This document shows, piece after piece, positions 27,159-35,397 of a DNA stretch of 64,000 nt. The translations under genes were made by a program, and so were the position numbers. This DNA is from Paractinoplanes rishiriensis (GTDB lineage: Bacteria > Actinomycetota > Actinomycetes > Mycobacteriales > Micromonosporaceae), in assembly GCF_016862375.1 (NCBI RefSeq), contig NZ_BOMV01000069.1, positions 124,001 through 188,000 on the forward strand. The letters run 5' to 3'. Numbering within the stretch: the stretch's first letter is position 1; the number at the start of each line of letters is the position of its first letter. The notes beneath the pieces were generated by a model. It saw only the letters and a program-made list of their open reading frames with translations. It was not told the origin of the DNA and did not search any database.

Positions 27159-30100
27159 CTACTTCGGCTGAAACCCCTGGTAGAGCAGCTGCAAATCCTT
27201 CTGCGAAGCCTGCCAGTCGTCGGGCGACACATACCAGTTGAGCGAGTACGCGGCCCCGGCGTCGACCCGGAAGTTGCGGCGGATCACCCGCTGCGGGTTC
27301 CCGCTGTCATCGGTCGTGTAGGTGAACTCCCAGTCGGCCGCCGACTCGTAGTCCCGGTAATTCACCCGGGCGAGCCGGAGCAGGCTGTAGTTCCGGTAGG
27401 TGCCACGGCGACTGGCTTCCTGACGCTTCCAGTCGTCATACGCATCCGCTTGCGGCGACGTGGTCCGTCCCAGAATCAGCAACCGGTTGTTCCACCGGAA
27501 CCGCATCTCCTGTCCGCTCCCGCTGACGTTCGCGCCGTCGGGAATCGGCAGCACGAAGGCCGGCGCGTTGCCGGTAGCCCTACCCGTGTACCACTTCCAG
27601 CCGGCCGGAAGCTTCACCGCCCCCGGCGCCGCGGCCGTGGTCGGTGCCGCACTGGGCGACGACGGACCGGTAGTCGGCGGCTGAGGGTCACCCCCGCCGG
27701 GCCCGGCCGCGGGTGCACCGGCGCTGGGCCGCTCACCACCGGCCGCCGCGGTAGGAACCGCCTTCGGCTCACCACCGGCCGGCTCTTTCTCCTCTTCGCC
27801 AAACGCACCAACCACCAGCGTGCCGATCAGGACCAGCACCAGCAGCACAATGCCCGCACCGACGGCGGCCTGCCGATAGGTGAGCCGGGTCCCGAAGACC
27901 GTGACCCCGCTGGGCAGCGGCCGGGGCTCCATGGGCTGCCAGGCCGGCCGGGTAGACCGCCCCATAGGCGAAATGGGTGCAACCGACGCGTCGTCGTCAT
28001 CGTCGTCGAGCGGCGCCCCACTCCCCGACCGGCCATCGCCCGTCGAGGCACTGCTCGCCGAGCGGCCTACCGGGACTCGGACCTGAGACGGCACCGCCTC
28101 CTCGCCGCCCATTTCCGACTTATCCGTGGCGTCTTGCTTATCCGTGACGTCTTGGCGCTCGGCGGCCGGTTTGCCCTTCGCGCCCCCGGCCACATCCGTC
28201 GATGTGTCGGTCACGCCCGCGGCTGCACCGGTCACCTGGCCTGCCGGCGTGGCATCGACGGCGCCGGCGCTCGCTCCCGTGCTCCCAGCCGAACCCGCAG
28301 CACCCTCGCGGTCAGTCTCGTCCGCGCTCGGGCTCGCCGCGGCCTTCTTTGCCGCCGCCTTCCGCTTCTTCGAGGTGCGGCCGCTCGCAGCTTGGCCGGC
28401 AGCCGTCTGCTCCGCAGCGACTCCGTCGACGTCCGCATCGCTGGTCGCAGCTTTTCCGGCGGTAGCCGATTTGTCCGCTGTCGACTCGTCCCCTGCCGGC
28501 GTGCCAGTTGCCGACTTGTCCGCCGCCGGCGTGTTCGCTGTCGACCTGTCCGCCACCGGCGTGTTCGCTGTCGGCCTGTTCGCTGTCGGCCTGCCCGCCG
28601 TCGGCCTGTCTGCTGTCGGCCTGTCTGCTGTCGGCCTGTCCGCTGTCGGCGTGCTCGCGGAAGCAACTCCACCCGGGGCTACGCCGCTCGCCGCAGCATC
28701 GTCGGCGACCGAGTCTGACTTCTCGGTGTCCGCAGACGCCGGATGCGGCGGGCTCGCCGCCGCGTTGCCGGTCGCGGCCGACTCACCCGTCTGCGCCGCG
28801 CCCTCGGCGTCCGAAGTCGCCTTACCGCCAACCCTCGTGCCACTGCTCGAGGCGACCGTCGCAGCCCCGGCCGGGGCTGCGGCACTCCTCGCCGAGTCGC
28901 TGGTTTCCGATTGCGCACCCGTCGCCGCGCCGCTCGTCGCCGACTTGGCACCTGCCGCCGAGCCGGCCGCATTGCTCTGGTCGGTGGCTGTCTCGCTGGG
29001 CGTCTCGTCTGTGGCTGGCGGTGCCGTGGCTTCCTTACTAACGGCTGCACTGGCGGCTGCGCGACTGGCGGCTGCGCGCTCCCCAGCAATCCCACCCGCC
29101 GGCGATTTGTCCTTTGTCGCCCTATCGGTGGACGGGTCGCCCACCGTCGTGGCGTCCACCGGCGGGCCGCTCACCACCGTGGTGGGGTCGGCCGGCGGGT
29201 TGCCTACGCGACTGATCAGGGCCGTCGGGTCGGTGGGCGGCGGCAGGGGTCGCCGGCCACGCGGGGCGGCGTCGGGCGGGGCCGCGAAAGCACCCTGAAC
29301 GCCGCAACCCCGGGCAGGCGGGTTGGCCGGCGGCTGCCCCGTCGGCGGGGGGCTGCCTGGTCGCGTACCAAATCTGTCATCTCGGACCGGAGGTGTATCC
29401 ACCCGCGTGGCATCGAGGTGTGGTTTGTCGATCTTTGGGCCGTCGACCCTGGTCGGCGTGTCGGCGGGGCGGCCTACCTGGGCCTTGCCCGGCACATAGA
29501 CCGGCGGCCGGCCACCGCCGGCCGCCGGGCGGCCACCCGAAGCTGGTGGGCGGCCCGGCGGATCGACCGGGCGGGCGGGCACGACCGGCGGCCGGGGACC
29601 GGGAACCACCGGCGCCGAGCCGGTCGGCGACGCCAGCGCCGGACGCTCCCGGCCGACGCCCGGGCGGCGCATGGTCGGGCTCATCGGGAAGGTCACTCGC
29701 GACCGGCGGCCGGCGGCCCGGTTGAGCAGGCGCTCCGCCTCCTCGGCGTTGATCCGGTGCGACGGATCCTTGCGGAGCAGGCCGTTGAGCACCGGCTTGA
29801 GCGGGCCGGCGTTGCGCGCGGTCGGCGGATTTTCGGTGGCCAGGGCGGCCAGAGTGGCGATGGCCGAGGGGCGGGCGAACGGCGAGGCACCCTCGACCGC
29901 AGCGTAGAGCGTGGCACCGAGCGACCAGAGGTCGGCGGCGGGTCCGGCGCTGCCGTCCCGGGCGCGCTCCGGAGCGATGTACGCCGGGGAGCCGAGCACC
30001 AGGCCGGTGCGGGTCACGTTGGGGTCGCCCGGAACGGTGGCCAGGCCGAAGTCGGTGAGCACCACACGGCCGTCGGCGCCGATCAGCACGTTGCCGGGTT

Positions 30101-30524
30101 TCACGTCCCGGTGCACGACACCGGCCCGGTGCGCGGCCCGCAGCGCCCCGAGCACGCCCAGGCCGATCTCGGCGGCCCGCACCGGCTGGAACGGCCCGTC
30201 GCTGGCCAGCGTGTCCTGCAGCGACCGAGACGGCACGTATTCCATGACGATCCACGGGTCGGCGTCGGTGCGCAGGACGTCGAAGACGCGTACCACGTTG
30301 ACGTGGTTGAGCCGGGCAATCGCGCGCGCCTCACGCAGCGACCGCTCGCGCATCTCCTGTCGCTCGCCCGCCGTGAGGCCCGGAGGCGGGACGAGCTCTT
30401 TGATGGCCACGTCACGGTGCAGGACGACGTCGGTCGCCCGCCAGACACGACCCATCCCGCCCTGACCGAGCGGCGCGACGAGCCGGTAACGGTCAGCGAC
30501 AACAAGCGGGGGAGAAGAAGACAT
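27159..30524 (-). CDS. Giant transmembrane Ser/Thr protein kinase (1121 aa)
   Basis: A PknB-type receptor kinase. The kinase domain covers residues 13-270: P-loop GQGGMGRVW, Lys42 in VAIKEL, catalytic loop HRDVKPGNVLI, LTDFGLATV, and APE as IAPERARD. A Pro/Ala/Thr-rich cytoplasmic linker of roughly 600 residues follows, with tandem TADRP/TANTP repeats. One membrane helix comes next (QAAVGAGIVLLVLVLIGTLV), and a C-terminal extracellular domain of about 150 residues (WKWYTGRATGNAPAFVLPIP to the end) is shared in style with the kinase at 54548. Most bacterial kinases of this type have 500-700 residues, so the linker is exceptional. TATTTT lies 7 bases before the ATG. It is divergent from accE. 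Confidence 0.93.
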   Translation of the reverse strand: MSSSPPLVVADRYRLVAPLGQGGMGRVWRATDVVLHRDVAIKELVPPPGLTAGERQEMRERSLREARAIARLNHVNVVRVFDVLRTDADPWIVMEYVPSRSLQDTLASDGPFQPVRAAEIGLGVLGALRAAHRAGVVHRDVKPGNVLIGADGRVVLTDFGLATVPGDPNVTRTGLVLGSPAYIAPERARDGSAGPAADLWSLGATLYAAVEGASPFARPSAIATLAALATENPPTARNAGPLKPVLNGLLRKDPSHRINAEEAERLLNRAAGRRSRVTFPMSPTMRRPGVGRERPALASPTGSAPVVPGPRPPVVPARPVDPPGRPPASGGRPAAGGGRPPVYVPGKAQVGRPADTPTRVDGPKIDKPHLDATRVDTPPVRDDRFGTRPGSPPPTGQPPANPPARGCGVQGAFAAPPDAAPRGRRPLPPPTDPTALISRVGNPPADPTTVVSGPPVDATTVGDPSTDRATKDKSPAGGIAGERAAASRAAASAAVSKEATAPPATDETPSETATDQSNAAGSAAGAKSATSGAATGAQSETSDSARSAAAPAGAATVASSSGTRVGGKATSDAEGAAQTGESAATGNAAASPPHPASADTEKSDSVADDAAASGVAPGGVASASTPTADRPTADRPTADRPTAGRPTANRPTANTPVADRSTANTPAADKSATGTPAGDESTADKSATAGKAATSDADVDGVAAEQTAAGQAASGRTSKKRKAAAKKAAASPSADETDREGAAGSAGSTGASAGAVDATPAGQVTGAAAGVTDTSTDVAGGAKGKPAAERQDVTDKQDATDKSEMGGEEAVPSQVRVPVGRSASSASTGDGRSGSGAPLDDDDDDASVAPISPMGRSTRPAWQPMEPRPLPSGVTVFGTRLTYRQAAVGAGIVLLVLVLIGTLVVGAFGEEEKEPAGGEPKAVPTAAAGGERPSAGAPAAGPGGGDPQPPTTGPSSPSAAPTTAAAPGAVKLPAGWKWYTGRATGNAPAFVLPIPDGANVSGSGQEMRFRWNNRLLILGRTTSPQADAYDDWKRQEASRRGTYRNYSLLRLARVNYRDYESAADWEFTYTTDDSGNPQRVIRRNFRVDAGAAYSLNWYVSPDDWQASQKDLQLLYQGFQPK
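28472..28660. repeat. 15-bp tandem repeats in the kinase linker
   Basis: Degenerate copies of a 15-bp unit, about GTCGGCCTGTCCGCT on the plus strand, run in phase with the reading frame. They encode repeats such as TADRP, TAGRP, TANRP and TANTP. The cleanest copies are at 28565-28655. The tract is likely variable in length. Confidence 0.85.
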
Positions 30525-30531
30525 CACGCAG

Positions 30532-30537
30532 AAAATA
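30532..30537 (-). promoter_or_regulatory. Predicted -10 element of the giant kinase gene
   Basis: On the minus strand TATTTT precedes the ATG at 30524 with a 7-base spacer. Confidence 0.45.
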
Positions 30538-30614
30538 CCCGGTCATGTCCACCGGCAGCGAATCGATCAGCCGAGTGTGGGACGCGTGTCACCGGATATC
30601 CCCCGGTTTCGTCG

Positions 30615-30620
30615 TACGCT
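30615..30620 (+). promoter_or_regulatory. Predicted -10 element of leaderless accE
   Basis: TACGCT with a 6-base spacer to the ATG of accE. This suggests the epsilon subunit gene has its own promoter after separation from the beta subunit gene. Confidence 0.45.
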
Positions 30621-30626
30621 CGGTCG

Positions 30627-30824
30627 ATGGATAAGGAACCGCTGGTCAGAGTAGTTCGCGGCACCCTGACCGACGTAGAGCTGGCCGCCCTGGTCGCCGT
30701 CGTGGCGACCCGATCCACCTCGGTGGATGCCCTACCGCCCCGCCCGGCCGTGTCCGCCTGGGCAAGATCAGCCCGCCCGTCCACCCGCCCCGCCTCGTGG
30801 CGCCACTCCGCCCACCCCCGATAG
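30627..30824 (+). CDS. accE: Acyl-CoA carboxylase epsilon subunit
   Basis: A 65-residue accessory subunit found only in actinobacterial acyl-CoA carboxylases, where it stimulates the beta subunit. It has the conserved start EPLVRVVRGTLTDVELAALV, a Pro-rich variable middle, and the SAWARSARP and SWRHSAHPR end that matches the family's AWxxSxxPR finish. The ATG at 30627 follows a TACGCT hexamer. The gene normally follows the beta subunit directly and precedes maf. Here it lies 5.2 kb from the beta subunit and 3.1 kb from maf, with foreign-looking genes on both sides. Confidence 0.85.
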   Translation: MDKEPLVRVVRGTLTDVELAALVAVVATRSTSVDALPPRPAVSAWARSARPSTRPASWRHSAHPR

Positions 30825-30975
30825 ATTCCTCGCCGTCGATCGATCTCGGTCCCGTTGCGACTGTCCACAGGCACGCACCGGGGCTCTCCGCCGGTGGCCG
30901 GGACCGACTACGCTGACCAATGCTTCACCGGTAGTCCGCTTGCCGGTGGCGAGGTTTCTGTCGGGGGAGGCAGGG

Positions 30976-31404
30976 ATGATTCCGGAGGAGGACCGCGGCC
31001 CCGCGTGGCTGCGCGACTACGGCTACACCGACTACAGCCAGATCGAAGCCGACATCCAGGCAATGGAGCAGTTCGCCACAAAACTCTCCGCGAACGTGAA
31101 GGACGACTACGCCCCTCACCTCTCCACCGTCTCCACCGCGATGTCCACCCGCCTCCCGGAGCCGGACGGCGGCTTCTACGAACTCGTGTCGTTCCTGACC
31201 GTCCACCACGACGCCCAGAACGTCGCTCACCAGAACGTGTACAACTACGCAAACGGCACGCAGGGCCTTGCGACGGCAGCCCAGGACATCAGCAAGAAGT
31301 ACAGCGGCGCCGACGCCTTCGCCCACGCCAATGTCACCGACGTGACCAAGGCACTGGACCAGGTGGGCGTGCCGACCGGCCAGACCACCGAGGGAGACGT
31401 CTGA
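30976..31404 (+). CDS. Type VII secretion-associated helical protein
   Basis: A 142-residue, mostly helical protein without a signal peptide. It starts MIPEEDRGPAWLRDYGYTDY and has a central QFATKLSANVKDDYAPHLSTV helix. Its size, acidic nature and position directly before a WXG/PPE-like gene and a mycosin gene are typical of small proteins in type VII secretion (ESX-like) loci of Micromonosporaceae. I do not see a WXG motif, so it may be a chaperone or an Esp-like partner rather than a substrate. A GGGGGAGGCAGG site precedes the ATG. Its TGA overlaps the next start (TGATG), so the two are translationally coupled. Confidence 0.75.
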   Translation: MIPEEDRGPAWLRDYGYTDYSQIEADIQAMEQFATKLSANVKDDYAPHLSTVSTAMSTRLPEPDGGFYELVSFLTVHHDAQNVAHQNVYNYANGTQGLATAAQDISKKYSGADAFAHANVTDVTKALDQVGVPTGQTTEGDV

Positions 31405-32768
31405 TGCTGGACGCAGGCGGTGGTGGAGGCGGCGGCACCCCGTGGGCGTTGCTCACCGTCGACAAGATGTACGAGCTGATCAAGAGTGCCGACACCGACA
31501 AGCAGTGGACCCTGGCCGACGGTTGGAAGAAGTCCGCCGAACTGATCTCCTCCCACCGCTTCCAGGTCCAGGACTACCGCGACAACCTGGCCAGCGCGTG
31601 GCCTCCGGACAGGAGTCAGGCCTCGGCGGCATACCTGGACCGCCTGGACGTCATGATCGCCAGCCTGACGGAAACCTACGAGGCCGCCCTCCAGAACTAC
31701 GACGCCGTCGTTTCAGCGACCGGATCCATCTACCAGGCCCAGGTCCAGATGGAAAAGATCTACCAGGAGTACAAAAACAACGAGACCCTCCTGGCCAACT
31801 TCGCCGCAAAACAGCAGGAGCAACAAAACAACCCCACCCCGACGCCAAGCCCGAGCCCAAGCGGCGGCGAGCAGCCACCGGTAGCCACCGGCCGCCAGGA
31901 AGCCTTGCGACTACAGGCGTCATCAATGCTCAACGGCGTAAGCACCGACTTGGCCCAGGCCCAGGCCCGCATTGCCAGGCCGGCCCCATACCAAAAGCCG
32001 GGTGACCTCAAGGGCGAGCAGCCTACCGGCGACGATGGCGGCTACTTCCCGCCGCCGATTCCGCCAATCACACCCAATTACGGTGGCAGCAACTCATCGG
32101 GGTCGGGATCCACAAGGCCCTCAACGACTTTCCCTGCGGCGACGAGTGTGCCCACCCCTCCGGCGACGACGCAACCGGGCCTGATTCTCGGCGGTACCAC
32201 TCCGCAGGGCCTGACTCCGCCTACCCCCATCAACCCGGCTTTGCCGACGCCCGCCGGCCCAGGCGTTCTTCCGTCTCCTGGTGCACTTCCCCCGAGCAAC
32301 CCTCTCCTCCCCGGCGGAGGCCAGTCTGTCGTGCCGACAACTGGGCCAGGCTCAGGTCGCAACCTCGGCACACCGCGTGATGGTGTTGTCCGTCCAGGTG
32401 CCCGCCCGGACATGCTTCGGCCTATGCCGCCCGGCGGCGTCATAGGCGCCGCCCCGGCCATCGGTCCCGTCCATCCGGGCGCTGGACGACCGGGGAGCAC
32501 GCGGGTCAATCCAGTTGGTGGAGTGATCGGCGAGGGTCAAGGCGTAGGCGCCAGGCCCGGGAACAGTGCCGGTGGGTCCCTCGCCGCACCACACGCAGGT
32601 GGCGCTTACGGCCCCGGCGGTCGTGGCAATTCGGGCCGACGCGAAGACGCGGACGGTTCTCATTGGGACCCCGATAATCCCTGGGAGACCGCGGAGGGCG
32701 TCGCGCCCGTGGTAATGCCTCCGCGAGAGCAGCGCGTCGATCCAGGTCCGGCGATCGGACTCCATTGA
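31404..32768 (+). CDS. PPE/WXG-like type VII substrate with Pro-Gly-rich tail
   Basis: A 454-residue protein. Residues about 15-150 form a helical hairpin domain (MYELIKSADTDKQWTLADGW, then NLASAWPPDRSQASAAYLDR and a coiled coil MEKIYQEYKNNETLLANFA) like the N-domains of WXG100/PPE proteins. Residues about 155-420 are a Pro/Gly/Thr-rich low-complexity region similar to EspI/PPE tails. The end, WDPDNPWETAEGVAPVVMPP, resembles C-terminal segments of actinomycete type VII substrates. There is no Sec signal, which fits ESX export. It is coupled to the gene before and overlaps the mycosin gene after it. The cargo function is unknown. Confidence 0.75.
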   Translation: MLDAGGGGGGGTPWALLTVDKMYELIKSADTDKQWTLADGWKKSAELISSHRFQVQDYRDNLASAWPPDRSQASAAYLDRLDVMIASLTETYEAALQNYDAVVSATGSIYQAQVQMEKIYQEYKNNETLLANFAAKQQEQQNNPTPTPSPSPSGGEQPPVATGRQEALRLQASSMLNGVSTDLAQAQARIARPAPYQKPGDLKGEQPTGDDGGYFPPPIPPITPNYGGSNSSGSGSTRPSTTFPAATSVPTPPATTQPGLILGGTTPQGLTPPTPINPALPTPAGPGVLPSPGALPPSNPLLPGGGQSVVPTTGPGSGRNLGTPRDGVVRPGARPDMLRPMPPGGVIGAAPAIGPVHPGAGRPGSTRVNPVGGVIGEGQGVGARPGNSAGGSLAAPHAGGAYGPGGRGNSGRREDADGSHWDPDNPWETAEGVAPVVMPPREQRVDPGPAIGLH

Positions 32769-33901
32769 GAATTCGTCGCATCGCGAGTGCGGCCGCAGCT
32801 CTATCGATTGCGGCCGTCTCAGTCCCAGCAAGCCCCGCATTCGCAGATAGTGTCCGCGACCGCCAATGGCACCTGCGCAGCCTGAATATCGCACAGACTC
32901 GACCGATTTCGACCGGATCCGGAGTTGTCGTCGCAGTTCTCGACTCTGGGACCTATCCACATCCGGACTTGCGGCGGAATCTCCTCAACGGAACCGACGA
33001 GATTGCAGGCAGCGGAAACGGGAAGGTCGACAGCATCGGCCACGGAACTAATATGGCTTCCCTGATCGCCGCGCACGGCAAAACCACAAATAGCGGAGTC
33101 CAGGGAATAGCACCATCCGCCAAAATACTACCTGTGCGGATCTCGAAGGTTGGCAAGGATATCCAGCCCACCACTCTGGCCAGTGGAATCAAATGGGCCG
33201 CCGACCATGACGCGAAAGTGATCAATGTTTCCGCCGGAACCGGGCCCGACTTCGCCCTGCAGGATGCCGTAGACGCTGCCCTCGATGGCGACGCGGTCGT
33301 AGTCGCAGCCTCCGGAAATACCTCATCGGATGCCGTGATCAACTTCCCGGCTGCTCTTGACGGAGTCCTCGCCGTAGGCGCAACCGGTCGAAACGGCAAG
33401 TATTCTCCGATTTCCGTAAAGGATCCCAAGGTTCAGATTTGCGCACCCGGTGTCGATATCACCAGCGCCCAGCCCAAAGATCGATACGTAACGGTCAGCG
33501 GAACATCAGAATCGACGGCCATTGTTTCTGGGGCTGTGGCGCTTGTGCGGGCTAAGTTTCCGGATCTCTCTGGGCCTGAAGTCATTGAGCGGATCACCTC
33601 GACAGCCGATGACATCGGGCCGCCTGGGCGGGACAACGAGTGTGGCTTCGGGCTTCTGAATATCGTCAAGGCGCTCACCGCTGACGCGCCCGCAGGCGGC
33701 ACCCCGACATCTGCGGCCGCGAGCAGTGCTGCCGCAACCACCGCACCAGCCACCCTCCCGCCCACCTCCGCCACCGCGTCCGACGACGGTGCCGAACCCG
33801 CCTCCAGCGCCACCCCCCTGGTCCTCGGTGGCCTAGCCGGCCTCGTCGTTGCCGGTGGCCTCGTTGCGGCCCTCGCTGTCCGGCGGCGGCGGCGCCTCTG
33901 A
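32765..33901 (+). CDS. Mycosin-type membrane-anchored subtilisin protease
   Basis: An S8-family protease of 378 residues with a signal peptide (about 1-27, ending SPAFA), the peptidase domain and a Ala/Thr/Ser-rich spacer. A C-terminal membrane helix (VLGGLAGLVVAGGLVAALAV) and an Arg-rich stop-transfer follow. This is the MycP layout of type VII systems. The triad is Asp60 (VLDSG), His93 (GHGT) and Ser248 (GTSES), with Asn185 as the oxyanion residue. GTSES replaces the usual GTSMA. The start is a TTG that overlaps the upstream TGA. GC is low for this genome: the 60-base rows at 33061 and 33121 have 60% and 53% GC. Confidence 0.9.
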   Translation: MRIRRIASAAAALSIAAVSVPASPAFADSVRDRQWHLRSLNIAQTRPISTGSGVVVAVLDSGTYPHPDLRRNLLNGTDEIAGSGNGKVDSIGHGTNMASLIAAHGKTTNSGVQGIAPSAKILPVRISKVGKDIQPTTLASGIKWAADHDAKVINVSAGTGPDFALQDAVDAALDGDAVVVAASGNTSSDAVINFPAALDGVLAVGATGRNGKYSPISVKDPKVQICAPGVDITSAQPKDRYVTVSGTSESTAIVSGAVALVRAKFPDLSGPEVIERITSTADDIGPPGRDNECGFGLLNIVKALTADAPAGGTPTSAAASSAAATTAPATLPPTSATASDDGAEPASSATPLVLGGLAGLVVAGGLVAALAVRRRRRL

Positions 33902-33956
33902 GAAGAAGGGGCTGGAAACACCGGGTCTGTGGTGCTTCTGTGGGGTCCTGGGCTTG

Positions 33957-33962
33957 TAGCCT
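33957..33962 (+). promoter_or_regulatory. Predicted -10 element of leaderless maf
   Basis: TAGCCT with a 7-base spacer to the maf GTG start. Confidence 0.45.
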
Positions 33963-33969
33963 CGAAAGC

Positions 33970-34608
33970 GTGCAGAACGACATCGCGTACCGGTTGATCC
34001 TTGCCTCGGCCAGTCCGGCTCGGCGGGCTCTGCTCAAGTCGGCGGGGATTGATGCCGAGGTCATGGTCAGCGGGGTGGATGAGTCGGGGGTGGAGGCGGC
34101 GGACGCGTACACGCTCTGCTTGGCTCTTGCTCGGATGAAGGCTCGCACCGTGGCCGCCGAGTTGCCCGCCGACCCCGGGATTCTGGTGCTCGGGTGTGAC
34201 TCGGTGCTGGCCTTCGAAGGGCAGGTTTTCGGGAAGCCCGCCAACGCCGAGGAAGCCGCCAAGCGCTGGGCCATGATGCGCGGGCGCTCCGGCGTGCTGC
34301 ACACCGGCCACCACCTGACCGGCCTCGTCAGCGGGCGGCAGGCGGAGAGCGTCGGGACGACCGTGGTGCATTTTGCCGACGTCACCGATGCGGAGATCGA
34401 AGCCTACGTCGCCACCGACGAGCCGCTGAACGTTGCCGGGTCCTTCACGCTCGACGGACGCGGGGGCGCATTCGTCGAGCGCATCGAAGGAGACCCGGGC
34501 AACGTCATCGGGCTTTCGCTGCCGCTGCTGCGCAGGCTGCTCATGGAGATGGACGTCTCGATCACCAGCCTGTGGCGGACCGAAAACCGGGCCGAAAACC
34601 GGGCCTAA
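33970..34608 (+). CDS. maf: Maf-like nucleotide pyrophosphatase
   Basis: Maf proteins are house-cleaning nucleoside triphosphate pyrophosphatases that remove non-canonical nucleotides, and some inhibit septum formation. The 212-residue protein shows the substrate motif ILASASPARRALLKSAG near the start, the catalytic GCDSVLAFEGQVFGKP, and VGSF-like NVAGSFTLDGRGGAFVERIEGDPGNVIGLSLPLL. The GTG at 33970 is supported by a TAGCCT hexamer. The last codons (ENRAENRA) come from a 12-bp tandem repeat that continues past the stop. In relatives maf follows accE directly. Confidence 0.94.
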   Translation: MQNDIAYRLILASASPARRALLKSAGIDAEVMVSGVDESGVEAADAYTLCLALARMKARTVAAELPADPGILVLGCDSVLAFEGQVFGKPANAEEAAKRWAMMRGRSGVLHTGHHLTGLVSGRQAESVGTTVVHFADVTDAEIEAYVATDEPLNVAGSFTLDGRGGAFVERIEGDPGNVIGLSLPLLRRLLMEMDVSITSLWRTENRAENRA

Positions 34609-34641
34609 CCCCGCGCCGAAAACCGGTCCTAAAACCGGTTA
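34582..34641. repeat. Five 12-bp tandem repeats across the maf stop
   Basis: Five consecutive 12-base units with consensus GAAAACCGGGCC run from the last codons of maf to the stop codon of the convergent ABC permease gene. Units 1 and 2 are identical. Unit 3 carries the maf TAA, unit 4 differs by one base, and unit 5 ends in the permease stop. The repeat fills the whole intergenic space. Confidence 0.85.
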
Positions 34642-35394
34642 CCGCACGCTCCGGGCGAACTCCCGCGCCGCCCACAGCACGGCCAGCACCGCCAGGACCG
34701 TCATGATCAGCAGGCCCTGCCAGACCTCGGGGGCGCCCAGGTCGCCGCGGAACAGGGACCGGGTGCCGTTCACCGCCCAGGAGAACGGGTTCCAGTCGGC
34801 GATGCCCTGCAGCCAGCCGGGCGCGAAGGTCATCGGCAGCAGGATGCCGCTGAGCAGCAGGACCGGCTGGGCGACCGTGTTCATCATCGGGGCCAGGGCG
34901 TCCTCGCTGCGCACCTTCAGCGCCACGCCGTAGCTGACCGCCGACGTCATCAGCGAGATCAGCCCCAGCATCAGGTAGGCCAGCAGCAGGTAGCCGATGA
35001 ACACGCGCAGGTCGAACAGCAGGGCCAGCAGCGTGATGATGACCGCCTGGGCGATCAGCGACACCACGTCGCGCAGCGAGCGGCCCAGCAGCAGCGCCAG
35101 GCGGCTCACCGGAGTCACCCGGGAGCGCTCGATCACGCCCGCCCGCAACTCGGCGATCAGGCCGAACCCCTGGAACAGGCCGCCGAAGATGGCGAGCAAA
35201 ACCAAAAGACCAGGCACAAAGATCTCGTACGCCTCGGCGTTGGAGTTGACCTGGAGTGCGGGTTTGAGCAGCGGGGCGAACAGCAGCAGGTACATCACCG
35301 GCTGGAAGACGCCGACCAGGATCCACACCGGATTGCGCAGCAGCAACTGCAACTGTCGCTGCAGGATCAGTGACGTGTCACGCAGGAGTTTCAT
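34639..35394 (-). CDS. ABC-2 type exporter permease, DrrB-like
   Basis: A 251-residue permease with six membrane helices, an N-terminal amphipathic helix (MKLLRDTSLILQRQLQLLLR) and the ABC-2 signature region SRLALLLGRSLRDVVSLIAQ. The conserved end PMTFAPGWLQGIADWNPFSWAVNGTR is also present. This is the DrrB family, which pairs with DrrA-type ATPases to export hydrophobic drugs or lipids. It starts 3 bases downstream of the ATPase gene, so the two form one operon under the PadR-type regulator upstream. The substrate is unknown. Confidence 0.92.
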   Translation of the reverse strand: MKLLRDTSLILQRQLQLLLRNPVWILVGVFQPVMYLLLFAPLLKPALQVNSNAEAYEIFVPGLLVLLAIFGGLFQGFGLIAELRAGVIERSRVTPVSRLALLLGRSLRDVVSLIAQAVIITLLALLFDLRVFIGYLLLAYLMLGLISLMTSAVSYGVALKVRSEDALAPMMNTVAQPVLLLSGILLPMTFAPGWLQGIADWNPFSWAVNGTRSLFRGDLGAPEVWQGLLIMTVLAVLAVLWAAREFARSVR

Positions 35395-35397
35395 GGC

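Noticed and set aside
28472-28660. CRISPR-like array
   Set aside because: The repeated units are 15 bp, contiguous and in the kinase reading frame, with no spacers.
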